Positions 12,542-14,708 of a stretch of 14,708 nucleotides of DNA are shown here, in pieces. Position 1 is the first letter of the stretch. Every line of letters begins with the position of its first letter. The stretch covers positions 1-14,708 of the forward strand of contig JAJYDP010000039.1 of the NCBI GenBank assembly GCA_021777365.1, read 5' to 3'. A program made the translations under genes and the position numbers. This DNA comes from Chloroflexota bacterium. GTDB lineage: Bacteria > Chloroflexota > Limnocylindria > Limnocylindrales > CSP1-4. A model generated the notes under the pieces. That model did not search any database, was not told the DNA's origin, and saw only the letters and a program-made list of their open reading frames with translations.

Positions 12542-13822
12542 TCAGCCCGATCCGGGCCCGCCCTCCGCGGGCTGCCGCGATGCCGACTCGCCGGGGCCCG
12601 CGAACGCGCGCGGCCAGCTGACCGACAGGCTCGCGCCGCCGCTGGCCGACGACCCGATCCTCCAGCGCCCGCCGGTCGCCCGCACGATGGCGTCGGCGAT
12701 CGCCAGGCCCAGCCCGGAACCGCCCGGCGCGTCGGTGGCGCGGTGGAAGCGATCGAAGATGCGACTGCGCTCCTCCGGTGGGATCCCGGGCCCCGAGTCG
12801 TCGACGGTGACCCGGATGCGGGATCCGTCGTGCGCGACGGAGAGGTCCACCGAGCCGCCCTCGGGCGAGTAGCGGCAGGCGTTGTCCAGCAGCACGCCCA
12901 GCAGGCGGTCGAGCCAGTCGGGCGGGACGGCCACCACGCTGCTCCCGGGTTCGGCGTGCACCCGCAGTGCGAGATGTCGTGACTCGGCCACCACCGCGAA
13001 GCGGTCGGCCGTCTGCGCCGCCATCACGCCGAGGTCCACCGGCTCGGCGTCGGGGTGTGCCTGCGCGGCGTCGAACCGTGCCAGCCAGAGCATGTCGTCC
13101 ACCAGCCGTCGGATCCGCTTGCTCTCACGGTCCACGCGCTCGAAGGCGGTGCGATACCACGCCGCGCTCCGCTCCGCGGACAGGGCCAGGCTCGTCTGCG
13201 CCTCGATGACGGAGAGCGGCGTGCGCAGTTCGTGGGAGGCGTCGGCGGTGAACTCGAGCTGGCGCTGCCTGGCGCGCTCGATCGGGGCGGCCACGCGGCG
13301 CCCGATCACGACCGCTCCCAGGAAGACGAGGACGAGCAGCACCGGGCCGATGAGCGCCTCGGCCACGATCACCGTCGACTGCGCCTGCGAGACCGACTCC
13401 ATGGTCTGTCCCACCACCACGTACTGGGCGCCGGTCTGGGTGCCGTCGATCCGCACCTGGGCCTGGTTGACGGTGATGGTGGTGGGCGTCGACACGTCCC
13501 GGTAGGCGGCGGGGAGCGTCGCGTTCGCCGTGTTGGAGATGACCTGCCCGTCGGGGTAGACGGTCCAGACGATGACCGGCGGACCGAACGGATGCTCGGG
13601 AGGCGGCGCCCCGAAGCCGGTGGACTGCGCCGGCGGGGGCTCGTGCGAGAGCCGGTCGAGCGTCTGGGCGAGGTGGTCGTCGACCTGTGCGGTGAGCGAG
13701 CGGGTGACGATGAGGACCACCGCGGCGGCCACCAGCAGGTAGGCCACCCCCACCACCACCGCGGCCGAGAGGGCCACCCGGATGGAGGTGGAGCGCAGGT
13801 CCACCGCGCGATGGGCGGTCAC
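12542..13822 (-). CDS. Sensor histidine kinase lacking a full HAMP domain
   Basis: 426-residue membrane kinase. TM1 is at about 18-40, followed by an extracytoplasmic sensor region of about 110 residues (41-150) with a Pro-rich stretch (62-82), and TM2 at about 152-174. His197 in DASHELRTP is the phosphorylation site, Asn314 in LLDNACRY marks the N box, DDSGPGIPP (341-349) is G1, IFDRFHRA the F box and GSGLGLAIA (368-376) G2. Only about 22 residues separate TM2 from the phosphorylated His, so the usual HAMP of about 50 residues is missing or reduced to its first helix (GRRVAAPIERA). The Gly/Pro/Ser tail after 406 is probably disordered. The GTG start at 13822 overlaps the regulator's TGA by 4 bases (GTGA), so translation is coupled. 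The signal is unknown. Confidence 0.93.
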   Translation of the reverse strand: MTAHRAVDLRSTSIRVALSAAVVVGVAYLLVAAAVVLIVTRSLTAQVDDHLAQTLDRLSHEPPPAQSTGFGAPPPEHPFGPPVIVWTVYPDGQVISNTANATLPAAYRDVSTPTTITVNQAQVRIDGTQTGAQYVVVGQTMESVSQAQSTVIVAEALIGPVLLVLVFLGAVVIGRRVAAPIERARQRQLEFTADASHELRTPLSVIEAQTSLALSAERSAAWYRTAFERVDRESKRIRRLVDDMLWLARFDAAQAHPDAEPVDLGVMAAQTADRFAVVAESRHLALRVHAEPGSSVVAVPPDWLDRLLGVLLDNACRYSPEGGSVDLSVAHDGSRIRVTVDDSGPGIPPEERSRIFDRFHRATDAPGGSGLGLAIADAIVRATGGRWRIGSSASGGASLSVSWPRAFAGPGESASRQPAEGGPGSG

Positions 13823-14487
13823 GTCTCCTCCAGGCGGTAGCCGGCGCCGCGCACGGTCACGATGCGCACGCCGGCACCGGGAAGCTTGGCGCGAAGGCGG
13901 CTCAGCTGGACGTCGATGGCGTTCGACCCGAGGGGGTCGGTCTCATCCTGCCAGGCGTGCTCGGCGATCGCCCTGCGGTCCACCACCGCCGGCGACCGGC
14001 GCATGAGCAGCTCCAGGATGCGGTACTCGGTGGCCGTCAGGCTGAGCGGACGCCCCTCCGTGGTGATCTCGCGGCGGACCGGGTCCAGGGCGAGGGCGCC
14101 GCGCTGGACCACCGGCGCGTCCACGCCACGGGGTCGTCGCTGGAGGGCGCGGATGCGCGCGAGCAGTTCCCCGAAGTCGAAGGGCTTTACCAGGTAGTCG
14201 TCCGCGCCGGCGTCCAGCCCACGGATGCGGTCCGGCGGCGCGTCCCGGGCGGTCAGCATCAGGAGCGCCGTGGGGCGATCGTGGCGGCGCGCCCAGGCGA
14301 CGACGTCGATCCCGGGCGCGCCGGGCATCCGCCAGTCGATCACGGCCACGTCGTAGTCGTAGAAGCGGAGCTGCATGATGGCGTCGTCGCCGCGTTCCAC
14401 GGCGTCCACCTGGTAGCCCTGGTCCTGGAGCCCTTCCACCAGGACGTCGCGGAGGCCCGGGTCGTCCTCGGCGACGAGGATGCGCAT
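13819..14487 (-). CDS. Two-component response regulator, OmpR/PhoB family
   Basis: 222-residue DNA-binding regulator, cognate to the kinase that overlaps its 3' end. The receiver domain has the acidic residues Glu7-Asp8-Asp9, phosphoacceptor Asp51 in VIDWRMPG, MLTARD and the conserved Lys in YLVKPFDF. The winged-helix domain (about 128-220) contains LSLTATEYRILELLMRRSPA, SNAIDVQLSRLRAKL and VRGAGYRLEE. The pattern resembles the QseB/PmrA/TctD-like branch more than PhoB, but that is a visual judgement. ATG 14487 puts MRILVAEDD at the normal position; the nearest purine-rich element (GAGG, 2 bases upstream) is too close to be a good ribosome site. A CATAAT box 64 bases upstream is the best promoter candidate. 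Confidence 0.94.
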   Translation of the reverse strand: MRILVAEDDPGLRDVLVEGLQDQGYQVDAVERGDDAIMQLRFYDYDVAVIDWRMPGAPGIDVVAWARRHDRPTALLMLTARDAPPDRIRGLDAGADDYLVKPFDFGELLARIRALQRRPRGVDAPVVQRGALALDPVRREITTEGRPLSLTATEYRILELLMRRSPAVVDRRAIAEHAWQDETDPLGSNAIDVQLSRLRAKLPGAGVRIVTVRGAGYRLEET

Positions 14488-14551
14488 CGCCTCAGGTCCC
14501 CCGCGGGGACCGTCGATCCGCAGCGCCCGGGCCAGGATCCGTCATCCGACC

Positions 14552-14557
14552 ATTATG
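14552..14557 (-). promoter_or_regulatory. Candidate -10 box for the second regulator/kinase operon
   Basis: CATAAT on the minus strand (5 of 6 to TATAAT) is the most AT-rich patch in the region upstream of 14487. It would give a leader of about 55-60 bases. No clear -35 is seen, and a 7-bp inverted repeat (14557-14563 with 14572-14578) starts at its edge. Confidence 0.35.
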
Positions 14558-14708
14558 GTGGCCCCTGGCCCGGCCACCGGCACTCCCGGGTGTCTGCTGC
14601 CCGCCCGGTCCGGCGGGCGACGTGCCGTTCACCCGCCCAGTCTCGGAGGGCGTGCCTTTCGGTTCGGTTACGACGACCGCTCAGCTCGCGGGCCAGCGCT
14701 CATCGAAC
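14558..14708. other. Right-edge region without a supported gene
   Basis: I see no gene here. It holds a 7-bp GGTGGCC/GGCCACC inverted repeat (14557-14578), a 7-bp stem with a 6-base loop (GCCCGCC at 14599-14605 with GGCGGGC at 14612-14618) and a slightly AT-richer stretch (14656-14672). It may be the upstream region of the second regulator operon together with the 3' flank of whatever lies to the right. Confidence 0.5.

Noticed and set aside
14681..14708. Short minus-strand frame at the right edge (FDERWPAS then stop) as the C-terminus of a neighbouring gene
   Set aside because: Only eight residues are visible, too few to support a gene.
1..14708. Canonical intrinsic terminators with a T-run, tRNA genes, insertion sequences, attachment sites
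   Set aside because: Read on both strands; no GC stem followed by a T-run, no tRNA-like GGTTCGA arm in a plausible fold, and no transposase or terminal repeats were seen.

Overview
The window is very GC-rich bacterial DNA, estimated by eye at about 70% or more with strong G/C third-position bias. The gene mix points to a free-living, probably soil or sediment, high-GC bacterium. It includes OmpR-type two-component systems, an ECF sigma factor carrying a zinc-finger tail, a membrane-anchored DsbA with a CcdA-like partner, a lipoprotein beta-propeller and a GH36 alpha-galactosidase. Several starts lack a Shine-Dalgarno and instead have a TAnnnT-like box 6-7 bases before the start codon, the layout expected of leaderless mRNAs. 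Actinomycetota or a high-GC Chloroflexota lineage both fit; the sequence alone does not decide. I found no rRNA, tRNA, CRISPR array, insertion sequence or phage gene.

Layout. 1-1519 (-) is the N-terminal two thirds of an alpha-galactosidase that runs off the left edge, with an RhlE-like DEAD-box RNA helicase (1567-2811, -, TTG start) directly upstream. A 360-bp divergent control region (2812-3171) separates the helicase from a rightward block: a small secreted protein of unknown function (3172-3690), two hairpins, then a tightly packed group of response regulator (3826-4554), histidine kinase (4551-5939), DUF2892-like membrane protein (5974-6198) and ECF sigma factor with C-terminal zf-HC2 domain (6212-7042), followed by a class I methyltransferase (7112-7717). 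Leftward come an MFS phosphate-type symporter (7768-9201), a CcdA/DsbD-like thiol-electron transporter (9291-10187) and a membrane-anchored DsbA-family oxidoreductase (10265-11137). Divergent from DsbA is a beta-propeller lipoprotein (11332-12516). Convergent to it is a second kinase/regulator pair (kinase 12542-13822, regulator 13819-14487, both -). The last 220 bases hold the upstream region of that pair.

How the parts may work together. Both two-component pairs are translationally coupled by 4-base overlaps, although gene order on the strand is regulator then kinase in both. The first pair is flanked by a secreted protein whose upstream region holds three CTCCACG copies at exactly 11-bp period, the architecture bound by PhoB/OmpR-family regulators, so that protein is a plausible target. 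DsbA and the two-cysteine CcdA-like protein probably form an extracytoplasmic disulfide system. The methyltransferase and the phosphate symporter meet tail to tail.

No wholly new system stands out. The features most worth a second look are the repeat-encoded insert in the ATP-binding domain of the first kinase, the near absence of a HAMP domain in the second kinase, the sigma/zinc-finger fusion, the 11-bp-period repeats, the dyads over predicted -35 regions, and the short tandem duplications that straddle two consecutive stop codons.
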